IMG/VR virus record: IMGVR_UViG_3300010370_000081
Coordinates: 1-39,716 of that record
Strand: one strand, 5' to 3'
Length of the DNA stretch: 39,716 bases
DNA from: a virus
Notes under the pieces: model-generated
What the model saw: only the letters and a program-made list of their open reading frames with translations
Told to the model about the DNA's origin: nothing
Database searches by the model: none
In this document: positions 23,906 to 34,600 of the stretch, piece after piece
Position numbering within the stretch: the stretch's first letter is position 1
Layout of the letters: the number at the start of each line of letters is the position of its first letter
Translations under genes and position numbers: made by a program

Positions 23906-25725
23906 TGGCAAATAATTCTATAAGTCTAGTAAATCTAGATTTTGATAATTTAAAAGATCAATTAAAGACATATCTAAAAGGTCAATCAAAGTTTTCAGAT
24001 TATGACTTTGATGGCTCAAACATGTCTGTTCTTCTAGATATATTGACATATAATTCTCATCTAAATGCTTTTTATCTGAACATGGTTGCTAGTGAGATGT
24101 TTCTTGATTCTGCGCAATTGAGAAATTCGGTAATATCAATCGCAAAATCTTTGAATTATACTCCTAGATCCACTAAATCTTCAAAAGCAATTGTTAATCT
24201 AAAGTTTGCTCAATCCAACTTGGCTTCATTCAGTATACCAGAAAATACTAGGTTTACAGGTAAAAATTCAAGGGGTTCGTATCAGTTTTTGACTGATGAA
24301 TCCCTCGTTCTTTATCCTTCAAATGGATTTTTTACAGCCAATAACGTGACTATCTATGAAGGTAGTTTGGTGACTGATACCTTTGTTGTAAATTATGCAA
24401 TCGAAGGTCAACGTTTTATAATGACCAACGATTCTATCGATACTGATTCGATCAGAGTTACAGTCATTGAAGATAATGGTCAAACAAATACAGTGTTTTC
24501 AAAATCTACTACTCTTTATAATCTGAATTCAAATAGTGCAATATTCTTTGTTCAAGCAACAGAAGATACAAAATATGAAGTGGTTTTCGGTGATGGAGTC
24601 ATTGGTAGAAGACCAAAAGATGGATCATTAATAACTTGTCAATATAGAAATACTGCCGGTGCTGATGGTAATGAAACTACTAGATTTGTTTTAAATGATA
24701 ATTTAGGAGCATTAAACGGTCATGGTTCGGCAATAATACCTACCATAAATGTTGTATCAGTTGGATTTGGGGGTGGACCTGCTGAAACTCTTGACGAAAT
24801 CAGATATAGAGCACCAAGATATTATCAAACACAAGAAAGAGCAATCACCACAAATGATTTCTCTACATTAGTAACTCAACAGTTTCAATACATAAAAAAT
24901 GTTTATGTATATGGTGGCGAGCAAAAGACAGGTATACCTGCATTTGGTCAGGTGTTAATTGCACCTATAACATTTACTGGAGAGCTTACATCTGATGCAG
25001 AAAAGGATGAAATACAAACATTCTTAAAGGATAAAACAACCATAGGAATAACACCGGTAGTGGTAGATCCTGATTATCTTTATGTAGGTGTAGAATGTGA
25101 AGTTAAATTTAAATCAGGAAATACTACTTTATCGGCTGCAGATATTGAAGCAAAAGTAAAGAATACTATAAATTCATATAGTATTAATCAGCTTACAAAT
25201 TTTAATACAGAATTTAAGACATCAAGATTTGAAAGCGCAGTCGACTCGAGCGATAGTTCAATTTCAAGTAACGATACCCAGTTAATTCTTAGAAAATTAT
25301 TTAGAAGTCCTATATTTACAAGAACATTTCCAACCATTACATATCAAAATTCTATAATTCCAGGTACTGTAACTTCTAGTGATTTTATATCTGGTGGTAG
25401 AAAATATCAGTATACGGACTATAATCCAAATAATAATACATTTACAGTTCAACAAATTGGAAATAAAGCAGTAATAACAAATTCTTCTCAGATAGTATAT
25501 TTGAAAGATATCACATCACCGGCTACAGTTACCTATACTCCTGCTGGAACAGTAGATTATGAAAACGGATCTCTTTCTCTAAATGCAATAATAATTTCAT
25601 CGTTTGAAGGAAAGGAAGGTATAGATTTTTTTGCTAGACCCACATTTGAAGACGTATCATCTAAAAATAATGACGTTATAATAATTGATCCTGGAAATAT
25701 AGTAATAACTGTTAATCAGGTTTGA
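23905..25725 (+). CDS. 6: Baseplate wedge protein gp6
   Basis: 606 residues (T4: 660). The opening SKFSDYDFDGSNMSVLLDILTYNSHLNAFYLNMVASEMFLDSAQLR is the diagnostic gp6/J-protein start, followed by SIAKSLNYTPRSTKSSKA, a GDGVIGRRPKDGS loop near 232, and the GGGPAETLDEIRYRAPRYYQTQERAITTNDF motif near 287-318. gp6 dimers make the iris ring that opens when the sheath contracts. The C-terminal 170 residues are Asn/Thr/Ser-rich. Confidence 0.93.
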   Translation: MANNSISLVNLDFDNLKDQLKTYLKGQSKFSDYDFDGSNMSVLLDILTYNSHLNAFYLNMVASEMFLDSAQLRNSVISIAKSLNYTPRSTKSSKAIVNLKFAQSNLASFSIPENTRFTGKNSRGSYQFLTDESLVLYPSNGFFTANNVTIYEGSLVTDTFVVNYAIEGQRFIMTNDSIDTDSIRVTVIEDNGQTNTVFSKSTTLYNLNSNSAIFFVQATEDTKYEVVFGDGVIGRRPKDGSLITCQYRNTAGADGNETTRFVLNDNLGALNGHGSAIIPTINVVSVGFGGGPAETLDEIRYRAPRYYQTQERAITTNDFSTLVTQQFQYIKNVYVYGGEQKTGIPAFGQVLIAPITFTGELTSDAEKDEIQTFLKDKTTIGITPVVVDPDYLYVGVECEVKFKSGNTTLSAADIEAKVKNTINSYSINQLTNFNTEFKTSRFESAVDSSDSSISSNDTQLILRKLFRSPIFTRTFPTITYQNSIIPGTVTSSDFISGGRKYQYTDYNPNNNTFTVQQIGNKAVITNSSQIVYLKDITSPATVTYTPAGTVDYENGSLSLNAIIISSFEGKEGIDFFARPTFEDVSSKNNDVIIIDPGNIVITVNQV

Positions 25726-25730
25726 TATCT

Positions 25731-27971
25731 ATGAATGATATAGAAAAATACATATCACCTTTTATAGCACAACAGTTTCCTTCTTTTTATAAGGAACAAG
25801 GTCCTAATTTTATAGCATTTGTCAAGGCATATTATGAATGGCTTGAACAAACAAATAATGCTATAAATCATTCTAGATCTCTATTAAATTATAGTGATAT
25901 TGATAAAACAAAAGATCAGTTTTTAACTGATTTTAAAAATCAATATCTACTTTCAATACCTGAAGAAACGGTCGTTGATAAGAGATTAATGTTAAAACAC
26001 ATCCAAGATCTTTATCGAGCTAAAGGATCAAAAAGAGCCGTAGAATTACTTTTTAGATTAATATATGGAGAAGATATAGATCTATATATTCCAAGCGAGT
26101 ATATATTTAAACCTTCTGATAATATTTGGAAAGTTCCTCGTTATATAGAGGTAACATCGAATGATAATTTACCTAAAATTGCTGGATCTAAGATCCAGAC
26201 ACCCGGAAATACTGCAACGGCTATAGTTGAATCTGTTAGTTCCAAAATTGTAAACGGTAAAACAGTTAATATATTAGAACTTTCAGCTATTAGAGGTGTA
26301 TTTAGAAGAGGTGATAGAATATTCCAATCAAATGGAACTTATATCACCTCTACAAATGCCCCAATCGTAACTGGATCCTTAACAGCAATAGCAATTTCAA
26401 CCGGCGGTCAAAATTATTCAGTCGGAGATATATTAGATGTAGTTGGATCTGGAATTGAAGGAAAAGCTAGGGTAACTTCGATTACAAATAATTTTAATGG
26501 TGGTCTATCTTTTTCCATATTAAATGGTGGAAGTGGTTATACCTTAAATGCAATAGTTACTGTAAAAACTTCTATTAATATAGGTATAGACAATCTTAAC
26601 GGTAATATTTTAATAGGACAATCTATATCTGATACGACAACTAATGCTAATGGCACAGTAGTATTTGCAAATAATTCGCTTGTTAAACTTATTAATTTTA
26701 GTAATAATTTGATATTTACAACAGGTAATATGATATCTGGTCCATCTGGTAATGCTGTTATAACAAGAATAACAGGTGGTACAGGTAGTGGAGGTTCATT
26801 TCGAGTTGGATCAATTACTAATAAAGAATTAATAACATATAATACAAATATAATAGAACCTTATTTAAATTTACAATTGGATTATACAGATAATAGTTTT
26901 AGATTAGGAGTATCATCAGTATCTGGGACATTTACAGCAAATGATACAGTAACAAGTACAGCAAATGCAATTTTTTTGGAATGCATTCTTGTTTCATCAA
27001 ATCAAGTATCTAATGGAGAATCTTTTTCTAATTCTTCATTAGGTATTTCTGGTCTTTACGTTTACAGATCAGATAAAACATTGATATATTGCACTGGTTC
27101 GGATACCGATATAACAAATGCAAATTTGGTATCAGGGACTATCCTTATTAGCAATACTTCTTCATCTGTAATTTCATTAATTCATAGACCTGAAAAACAG
27201 ACTGTAAATGCAACTGCTTTGGTAGTATCAAGTAATTCAACTTCTATTCTTTTATCATCGGTTAATGGGTACTTTGTATCAACAAAAACATTGACTGATT
27301 CTAATACTGCTGCTACTGCTACAATAGGTACCGTGCAAAGACTTACAGATTGGCAATTTGCAAGTTCAATATCTTTACTGGATAATTTGGATTCAATTAT
27401 TGATGAATCTTTACCTTTAACTACAGCTGAAGTAGGAACAATTCAAAGTCTTTCCCAAGTCAATCCCGGATCAGGATATTTAACATCACCACATATAACA
27501 GTCATTGAACCAGATATTGCCGCTCTATCTATTTTGGATTCTAATCTAACTCAAAAAGGTAATAATGCTATCATAGGTTCAACTATCGTAGGTGGTAACG
27601 GTGCCGTTGCTGCAGTCGAGGTAATTAATTCTGGATATGGATATTTGGATTCAGATTCCGTCACTCTAACGAATTTGATAAATGATAATTTAATATCTGG
27701 TACATCAATAGTATATCGATCTGGTAGAGGACAAGGAAGATGGTTAAATAGGAAAAGTTTTTCAAGCGATGTAATTAAATTACAAGATGGATTCTTTTAT
27801 CAGGATTACTCATATCAGATTATTGCTCAAAGAATGTTAGAATCATATGAATCGCTTGTGAGAGACTTAGTTCATCCATCCGGTATTGCCCTGTTTGGCG
27901 CATTCAGATTGAATGATTATATAGTTGATGAACAAGACACAATATCAGAATCTTCAATAACACAACAATAA
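25731..27971 (+). CDS. 7: Baseplate wedge protein gp7
   Basis: I choose ATG 25731 (MNDIEKYISPFIAQQFPSFY); TTG 25722 overlaps the gp6 stop and adds three unconserved residues. The N-terminal 150 residues (YKEQGPNFIAFVKAYYEWLEQTNNA, DLYRAKGSKRAVELLFRLIYGE) are typical of gp7 in marine T4-like phages, and the C-terminus (FYQDYSYQIIAQRMLESYESLVRDLVHPSG) is also conserved. Between them lie several degenerate beta modules of about 40 residues like those of gp8. 746 residues against 1032 in T4. gp7 is the backbone of each wedge, joining gp6, gp8 and gp10. Confidence 0.85.
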   Translation: MNDIEKYISPFIAQQFPSFYKEQGPNFIAFVKAYYEWLEQTNNAINHSRSLLNYSDIDKTKDQFLTDFKNQYLLSIPEETVVDKRLMLKHIQDLYRAKGSKRAVELLFRLIYGEDIDLYIPSEYIFKPSDNIWKVPRYIEVTSNDNLPKIAGSKIQTPGNTATAIVESVSSKIVNGKTVNILELSAIRGVFRRGDRIFQSNGTYITSTNAPIVTGSLTAIAISTGGQNYSVGDILDVVGSGIEGKARVTSITNNFNGGLSFSILNGGSGYTLNAIVTVKTSINIGIDNLNGNILIGQSISDTTTNANGTVVFANNSLVKLINFSNNLIFTTGNMISGPSGNAVITRITGGTGSGGSFRVGSITNKELITYNTNIIEPYLNLQLDYTDNSFRLGVSSVSGTFTANDTVTSTANAIFLECILVSSNQVSNGESFSNSSLGISGLYVYRSDKTLIYCTGSDTDITNANLVSGTILISNTSSSVISLIHRPEKQTVNATALVVSSNSTSILLSSVNGYFVSTKTLTDSNTAATATIGTVQRLTDWQFASSISLLDNLDSIIDESLPLTTAEVGTIQSLSQVNPGSGYLTSPHITVIEPDIAALSILDSNLTQKGNNAIIGSTIVGGNGAVAAVEVINSGYGYLDSDSVTLTNLINDNLISGTSIVYRSGRGQGRWLNRKSFSSDVIKLQDGFFYQDYSYQIIAQRMLESYESLVRDLVHPSGIALFGAFRLNDYIVDEQDTISESSITQQ

Positions 27972-27982
27972 CGGTAAGATAG

Positions 27983-30900
27983 ATGACATCATTATTAACC
28001 ATCAATCATTATGTCGATGAAGCAAATGCTTTCATTGATTCTATAGAGTCATCAAATTCTGTATACTATGTATATGTTTCTAGACCACAACCATGGTCTA
28101 ATAGTAGTGGTTTACCAGATGACTCAGCTGTATTGGCAGTTAATAATTCTGTTTCTCAAGTAGAACTTGATATATTTGATGATCTACTTTATGGCAAAAG
28201 AATAACTGCTACAGATGTTAATCATGTTACGGCAAGGTATAATTGGATAGCAAATACAGTTTATGCTAAATACGATCAAGCCGATGCAAATCTTTATTCA
28301 AAGAATTTTTATGTAGTTACATCAGGAGTTATCGATCAGTACAACGTATATAAATGTATCGATAATAATGGGAACACAGCATCTACCGTAAAGCCTACTT
28401 TACAAATTACATCTGGTACATTTGAAACTGGTGATGGTTATATATGGAAATATATGTATACCATCGATGCATCTTCAAATACTAAGTTTACAACTACTAA
28501 TTTTATTCCAGTAATTAGTAATACTCAAGTTCAAGGTAATGCTGCACCTGGAACTATAGATGTAATAAGATTATCAAATACAGGCACAGGTTATAATGTA
28601 TATGAAACAGGATTTATTGATTCGGTAATTGATACTATTTCTATAAAACTTCCTAATACATCTTCTTCTCTTGATAACTATTACGCAAAATCATCAATAT
28701 ATCTAAAATCAGGTTTTGGTGCAGGTCAAGTTAGAGAAATAGCATCTTATGATGGTACAACAAAACATATAACAATATCGACCCCAATCGATACGTATAT
28801 TCGACTTGATTTTTCAAACAACGCTTTTATCACAGGTGGTGGTGTCGGAGAGATTGTTAAACAAATTATAGATACTCTAAATTATACAGTCAGTGTTGGT
28901 TATTTCAATACAGGCGCAAACGTTGTTCAAAGTGATACAGGTGTAGGCGCTACAGTTCTATCCGCCAATTCATCTGCACTTAGAGTATCTAAATTTGATA
29001 AAAGTCAAACATTTTCATCAAACTATGCAATAAGAGATCTCTCCGATTCTGGTATATTAACAACCGATAAAATTAATACATCAAATCTATCTGTGCTTTC
29101 TTTGGGTATAGTAGTAAATTCGGGTACTGGTTATACGGGCAATGCTACTGTAACAATAACATCTAATTCAGGTTCAGGCGGTGTTGCAAATGCTCAAGCA
29201 AATTCCACCGGTAAAATATCTGTAATTAATATATCCAATACTGGTAATTCATATGCAACTGAACCTACTGTAACTATATCTGCGCCTGCAGCGCAAACGT
29301 TTAATGCAAATACCGATGTAACGGCTGGTACGGGGGAAGGTTCTAATAACGTAATAGCTTTAGCAACATCAAATGTATTTGTGACTGGAGATACTATAAG
29401 ATATTCTGTAAGCACTGGTAATACAGCTGTGGGTGGTTTGATTGCAAACACTGTTTACTATATTCAATTTGCAAATAGTACTGTAATAGCTTTATCTAAT
29501 TCGTCTAATACAGCTGCTGGTAATAGAATAACTCTCACTAAAGGTGCTTCAGAAACAGGTCATTCATTCCAGGGAACAACGGCAACAGCTAGAATTCTAC
29601 CGTCAAGTTTATATGGAACTAATACAGCTGCAGCTGCTACATTTACAACTGATTATTCAAACGGTAATTTTATAAGAGTTGGTCAAAATTCCAACACAAA
29701 TATCAGAAGAATAGAATCTGTAAATTCAACAGTAATTATTGTCGATAGACCTTTCTTAAATACATTTTCTAGTGCAAATTGTTTTAAAGTATCTATTGCA
29801 TTAATTCCTACAAGTATATCTGTAGCTGAAGCCAATGGTACCATATCAAATACAAATTTAAATTCTTTAAGACTTTTGATATCGAATACTTCCGTAAATG
29901 AAGCTCTGTTTATAATTGGTGAAAAAGCTAGCTTTGTAAATTCATCAAACGCTTCATTAAATGCAAATGGTACCATTGCATATGCAAATACAACAACTGT
30001 ATTTTTATCTGGAATACAGGGAACCTGGTATACAGGACAAAGAATAAAAGGTGAGTCTTCTAATTTAACCGCAGATATTTCATCTGTTGAATCTAGACCA
30101 AATGTAACTTTAAAAAATTCTCAAGGATCATTTGTAATTGGTCAATTAGTAGATTTTAGTACATCGGCTGGCGCAAATACAGGAATTGCAAATTTAGTTT
30201 CTGTTGTAAATCTAACCGATAATTCTATTGAATACGAAATAGGACCAACAGTAAGTATTCAGGGTGATGGGAATGGTGCAATTGCAGTAGCAACCGTAAA
30301 TACGGCTTTAGGTACCGCAAATAGCATTTTTAAAATTAAAATGATAAATCCGGGTTCAAATTATACAAAGGCAAACGTTTCAATATATGCAAATACTCTT
30401 TATGGATCTGGTGCTACAGCTGCAGCTGTTATATCTCCGCTCAAAGGTCATGGTTCTGATCCTTATACTGAGCTTGGATCCAGATATGCATCAATCGATG
30501 TTAAATTTGATCAATTACAGAACGAAAACTGGTATTATCCTTCATCAGCATCTTTTAGAAAAGTCGGAATAATTAAAGATCCAAAGTTTGCAAATCTTAC
30601 AATCTCGACAACAAGCTATAATAGAGTAAGATTATCACTTACAAATCAAGTTGGTACTTGGCAAATAGACGAGGTTGTAACTCAAAATACTAGCAATGCG
30701 ACCGGAATTGTGGTTTCTGGAAATTCCACCATTTTAAATCTTAGAGATGTTAGAGGCACTTTTGTTCAATCAAATACCTTGTATGGTTATAGTTCTGGTT
30801 CAACGGCAAATGTATCTTCTGTTACTGTTGTTAGATTTTCCTCGGGTGAAGTATTGGTTCAACCAAATACAGGTGCTTCAGGATTGGTTGTAAATACTGC

Positions 30901-31594
30901 ATCAAATACTACTGTATATCTGGCTAATGTTCAGGGTAGATTTGTAAATGGACAAATAGTTTATGGTCAAACATCAAATGCATATGCTACAATTAATTCT
31001 ATAACCAGTTCAGATGGGTTTAAAAATCTTACCACAACATTTGGAGATAGATTTAATCAAACCTCTAGAATTTCTCTATCATCTAATACAGCAGCATTTA
31101 CAAATTCTGAATATGTAATTCAACAAGGAACGAATGCTTCTGGTAGAATTATAGCAATAAATAATGATTTGGATCTAGGTGTAACTTCTGTAAACGGTAC
31201 ATTCTCAATAGGTGATACATTAACTAATTCTAATACATCAGCTAATGCAAAGGTTGTATTTGCAAATTCTACATATTTAAGATTGACTGGTATTTCTAAT
31301 ACAACTTTATTTTCTGTAAATAATCAAGTTGTTACAGGGCTTGGAGCTAATGCTACAATTCAAAGTATCTATAGAGTTTTAATACTTTCCGACGTATCTA
31401 GAGCATCCAAGTTTACAGTGGGGAATAATTCGATTGAGGGTCAGAATTCTGGTGCGACTGGAATTGTAAGTTCTGTCACCAATCCAGATATTGTAAGAGA
31501 ATCTGGTAGAGTGATATATTCAGAATCTTCAAATACAGTTATTAATAGGTCTATAAATAGTACTGAAGAAATCAGATTAGTAATAAAGTTTTAA
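27983..31594 (+). CDS. 8: Baseplate wedge protein gp8 with large repeat extension
   Basis: The first about 180 residues match gp8: NPYYVYVSRPQPW-like start (SVYYVYVSRPQPWSN), DLLYGKRITATDVNHVTARYNW, YNVYKCIDNNGNTASTVKP and GDGYIWKYMYTIDAS. The remaining 1000 residues are a series of degenerate beta modules with patterns such as VRGTFVQSNTLYGYSSGSTA and VQGRFVNGQIVYGQTSNAYA, rich in Asn, Ser and Thr. At 1203 residues it is 3.6 times T4 gp8 (334). gp8 anchors peripheral fibre proteins to the wedge. Its end carries the late promoter for the next gene. Confidence 0.85.
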   Translation: MTSLLTINHYVDEANAFIDSIESSNSVYYVYVSRPQPWSNSSGLPDDSAVLAVNNSVSQVELDIFDDLLYGKRITATDVNHVTARYNWIANTVYAKYDQADANLYSKNFYVVTSGVIDQYNVYKCIDNNGNTASTVKPTLQITSGTFETGDGYIWKYMYTIDASSNTKFTTTNFIPVISNTQVQGNAAPGTIDVIRLSNTGTGYNVYETGFIDSVIDTISIKLPNTSSSLDNYYAKSSIYLKSGFGAGQVREIASYDGTTKHITISTPIDTYIRLDFSNNAFITGGGVGEIVKQIIDTLNYTVSVGYFNTGANVVQSDTGVGATVLSANSSALRVSKFDKSQTFSSNYAIRDLSDSGILTTDKINTSNLSVLSLGIVVNSGTGYTGNATVTITSNSGSGGVANAQANSTGKISVINISNTGNSYATEPTVTISAPAAQTFNANTDVTAGTGEGSNNVIALATSNVFVTGDTIRYSVSTGNTAVGGLIANTVYYIQFANSTVIALSNSSNTAAGNRITLTKGASETGHSFQGTTATARILPSSLYGTNTAAAATFTTDYSNGNFIRVGQNSNTNIRRIESVNSTVIIVDRPFLNTFSSANCFKVSIALIPTSISVAEANGTISNTNLNSLRLLISNTSVNEALFIIGEKASFVNSSNASLNANGTIAYANTTTVFLSGIQGTWYTGQRIKGESSNLTADISSVESRPNVTLKNSQGSFVIGQLVDFSTSAGANTGIANLVSVVNLTDNSIEYEIGPTVSIQGDGNGAIAVATVNTALGTANSIFKIKMINPGSNYTKANVSIYANTLYGSGATAAAVISPLKGHGSDPYTELGSRYASIDVKFDQLQNENWYYPSSASFRKVGIIKDPKFANLTISTTSYNRVRLSLTNQVGTWQIDEVVTQNTSNATGIVVSGNSTILNLRDVRGTFVQSNTLYGYSSGSTANVSSVTVVRFSSGEVLVQPNTGASGLVVNTASNTTVYLANVQGRFVNGQIVYGQTSNAYATINSITSSDGFKNLTTTFGDRFNQTSRISLSSNTAAFTNSEYVIQQGTNASGRIIAINNDLDLGVTSVNGTFSIGDTLTNSNTSANAKVVFANSTYLRLTGISNTTLFSVNNQVVTGLGANATIQSIYRVLILSDVSRASKFTVGNNSIEGQNSGATGIVSSVTNPDIVRESGRVIYSESSNTVINRSINSTEEIRLVIKF
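31552..31559 (+). promoter_or_regulatory. T4-type late promoter before the DUF4815 gene
   Basis: Exact TATAAATA in the last codons of gp8, 51 bases before ATG 31611, a normal distance for a late start. It would give the DUF4815 and fibre genes their own transcript. Other exact copies inside genes (21573, 35600) are not followed by a gene start. Confidence 0.6.
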
Positions 31595-31610
31595 GAGGGT
31601 AATATTGTAG

Positions 31611-34600
31611 ATGCCTTTAGAGACAAACTTCAACGCCGCACCTTATTTTGATGATTATGATGCAAACAACAACTATCATAGAGTGTTGTTTAAACCTGCT
31701 GTTGCGGTTCAAGCAAGAGAACTTACACAGCTTCAAACTATTTTGCAAGATCAAGTTGAAAAATTTGGTAAGCACATATTTAAAGATGGATCAGTCGTTG
31801 AAGGATGCACTTTAAATTTTGACAGTAATTATGCATATATTAAAATAACTGATACAACTACAAATGGTTCAGTAATAAATGTAAATGATTATGTCGGAAA
31901 TAAGGTTGTATCTGTATCTAATCTTCAAGCCATTGTTGTAAATTCTATTTTAGGTCTTGAATCCAATGATCCGAATTTAAATACCTTATACATAAAATAT
32001 TTAAATTCTACCACTTATGCAAATGGAACACAACAAAAAACTTTTGATCCCGATGAATCCATAACTATCAGAACAACTGATGATGTTACTATAGCGACTC
32101 TAGCTATTGCAAATTCCAATTATAATCCAGTAGGAAATGGTTATGCTGTTTCAATTTCTGAAGGTACTATTTTTAATAAAGGTTTCTTTATAAGAATAGA
32201 TCCTCAAACTATAATTGTTTCAAAATATAACAGTACTCCTCAAGATGTATCAGTCGGGTTTTATACATCTGAAAATATCATTACTGCCGATATAGATAGT
32301 ACCCTCTTTGATAATGCATTAGGATCTACAAATTTTAATGCTCCGGGTGCAAATAGATTAAAATTAACTGCAAATCTAGTTGTAAGAGCAGTAGACACAG
32401 TTAATACTACCACAGCAAATACAACAGCATTTTTCTCTCTAGTAGATTTTAATGATGGAAGACCTGTAATCAAATTTACGGATCCTCAATATGCTAGATT
32501 GGGTGCCGAAATGGCAAAAAGAACATTTGATGAATCAGGTAATTATATCGTAAATCCTTTTGAATTGAGCGTCTCATCAAATACAACAAATCCAAATAAT
32601 TTGGTGTTGGAAACAAGTAGAGGTCTTGGTTACGTTGAAGGTTATAGAGTAGAATATATTGATACAAATAAGACAACAATAAGAAAAGGTACTGATACAG
32701 CATACTTTCCAAATCAGATTATTACAGCCAACTACGGTAATTACACGTATGTAAATGAATTGGCTGGTGTATTTGATATTAAAGTTTTGGATGATGTTGA
32801 TCTATATGCAACTGCTGCTACAAAATTGACTCTTGGAGATTATTCAAGTAATACAGCTACACCGACTACAAAAATAGGTGTTGCAAAAGTAAGAAGTATT
32901 GAGCACTTTTCCGGTATACCTGGTACTCCAGATTGTCAATATAAACTTTATCTATCAGATGTTAATATAACTTCTGGTGGTTATAGTTTTGCGGATGTTC
33001 GTTCATTTTACGCTTCAGATAGCGCTACAATTGTCGGATATGCTGATGCAGTTCTTTCCAGTGGAGAAGCGGTTCTTAGAGAAACTGCAAATCCAGATAT
33101 TATATTCTCACTTGGTAGAGATTCAGTTCAAACAATTAATACAACATCAACTTCATTCTTTTACAAGACTAAAACTACAAGAACATTTCAAGCAAATGGT
33201 ACTGCTACATTAACACCACCTACTTCTCATCCTGGTGGTAGCGATACAATTGCCTTGACTGGTTCATTGTCAGAAGCAAACGAACTTAAATTTATTGTAA
33301 TTGCAAATACAGCAGCCAATTCAGTAAATGTATCTGGCGTAACGGTTAGTGTTAATACAGCATCTCCAAATGTGACCGGTTCTGTTTCATTTACTTCAAA
33401 CTTTGCTGTAGGTGATTATATTGCTGTAGGTAATTCTTCCGTCTTTGATGTGAGAAGAGTTGTATCTATCACCAATACCATTCATTTGGTTGCTAACTCA
33501 AATTTCAGTCAAACAAATACCGCATTTAATATTGCAAGAAGATTTCCAGCTGGAGTACCTATTCCATTTAATAGAGAAGACTCAGCTAATGTGGTTGTAG
33601 CATCCGATGGTTCTTCTGCTACACTTAGTCTAGGTGTGACTTTAGCTTCTACGTTTGTTGCCTCAATTTACTATGATGTATTCAGAAATCAAGCGGTTGA
33701 AGCAAATAAAGTTATAAACAAAAATCGTTTTGTAAAAATAGAAGCAAATACACATCCTTCTTTAAATCAGGGACCATGGTGTCTTGGTTTGGCTGATGTT
33801 ACAAAGATTAGAGCTGTTTATCAAGGAACAACATACGCAAATACAAATCCAGAACTATCTAGATTCTTTAGTCTAGATAGCGGTCAGAGAGGCAGTCAAT
33901 ATGGTCTTGCCTATCTATCAATAAAACCAGGTAGCAATCATACAGTAGGTGCAAATGACAGACTTCTTATTGAACTTGATCATTTTACACCGGATTATTC
34001 TAGTGGCATCGGATATTTCTCAGTCTCATCATATCCTATAGATGATGCAAATACATCAAATACAAGTGCCATTACCACACAAGAAATACCTGTTTATATT
34101 TCTGATACAGGCATTTCATACGATCTTAGAGATTCCATAGATTTTAGACCGTATTCAAATAATACTGCAAACAGTGCTACAACCATAGCAAACGCAACAA
34201 CAAATCCTTCAATAAATACTACCTTATTCATTGATCCAGATGGTGCATATGCACCATCTCCCGATCAAAATTTCAATACAGCTTTCTCTTATTACCTAGG
34301 CAGAAAAGATAAAGTTGCTCTTTCAACTGAGGGAAAAATAAATGTAGTAGAAGGTGCACCTTCTACTGTTCCTGTCTCACCGAGAGATCTTGAAGGTACT
34401 ATGACTCTCGGAATACTTACAATTCCTCCTTATCCTTCACTTTCTCAATCAGATGTAAAAATCTATCAGCGCCCCGAATATGGTGTTTCAGTTGATCTTC
34501 TTCAAAATAGAAGATATACAATGAGAGATATCGGTGTAATAGATAAAAAACTTGCAAGACTTGAATATTATACATCTCTATCGTTGCTTGAAACTTCAGC

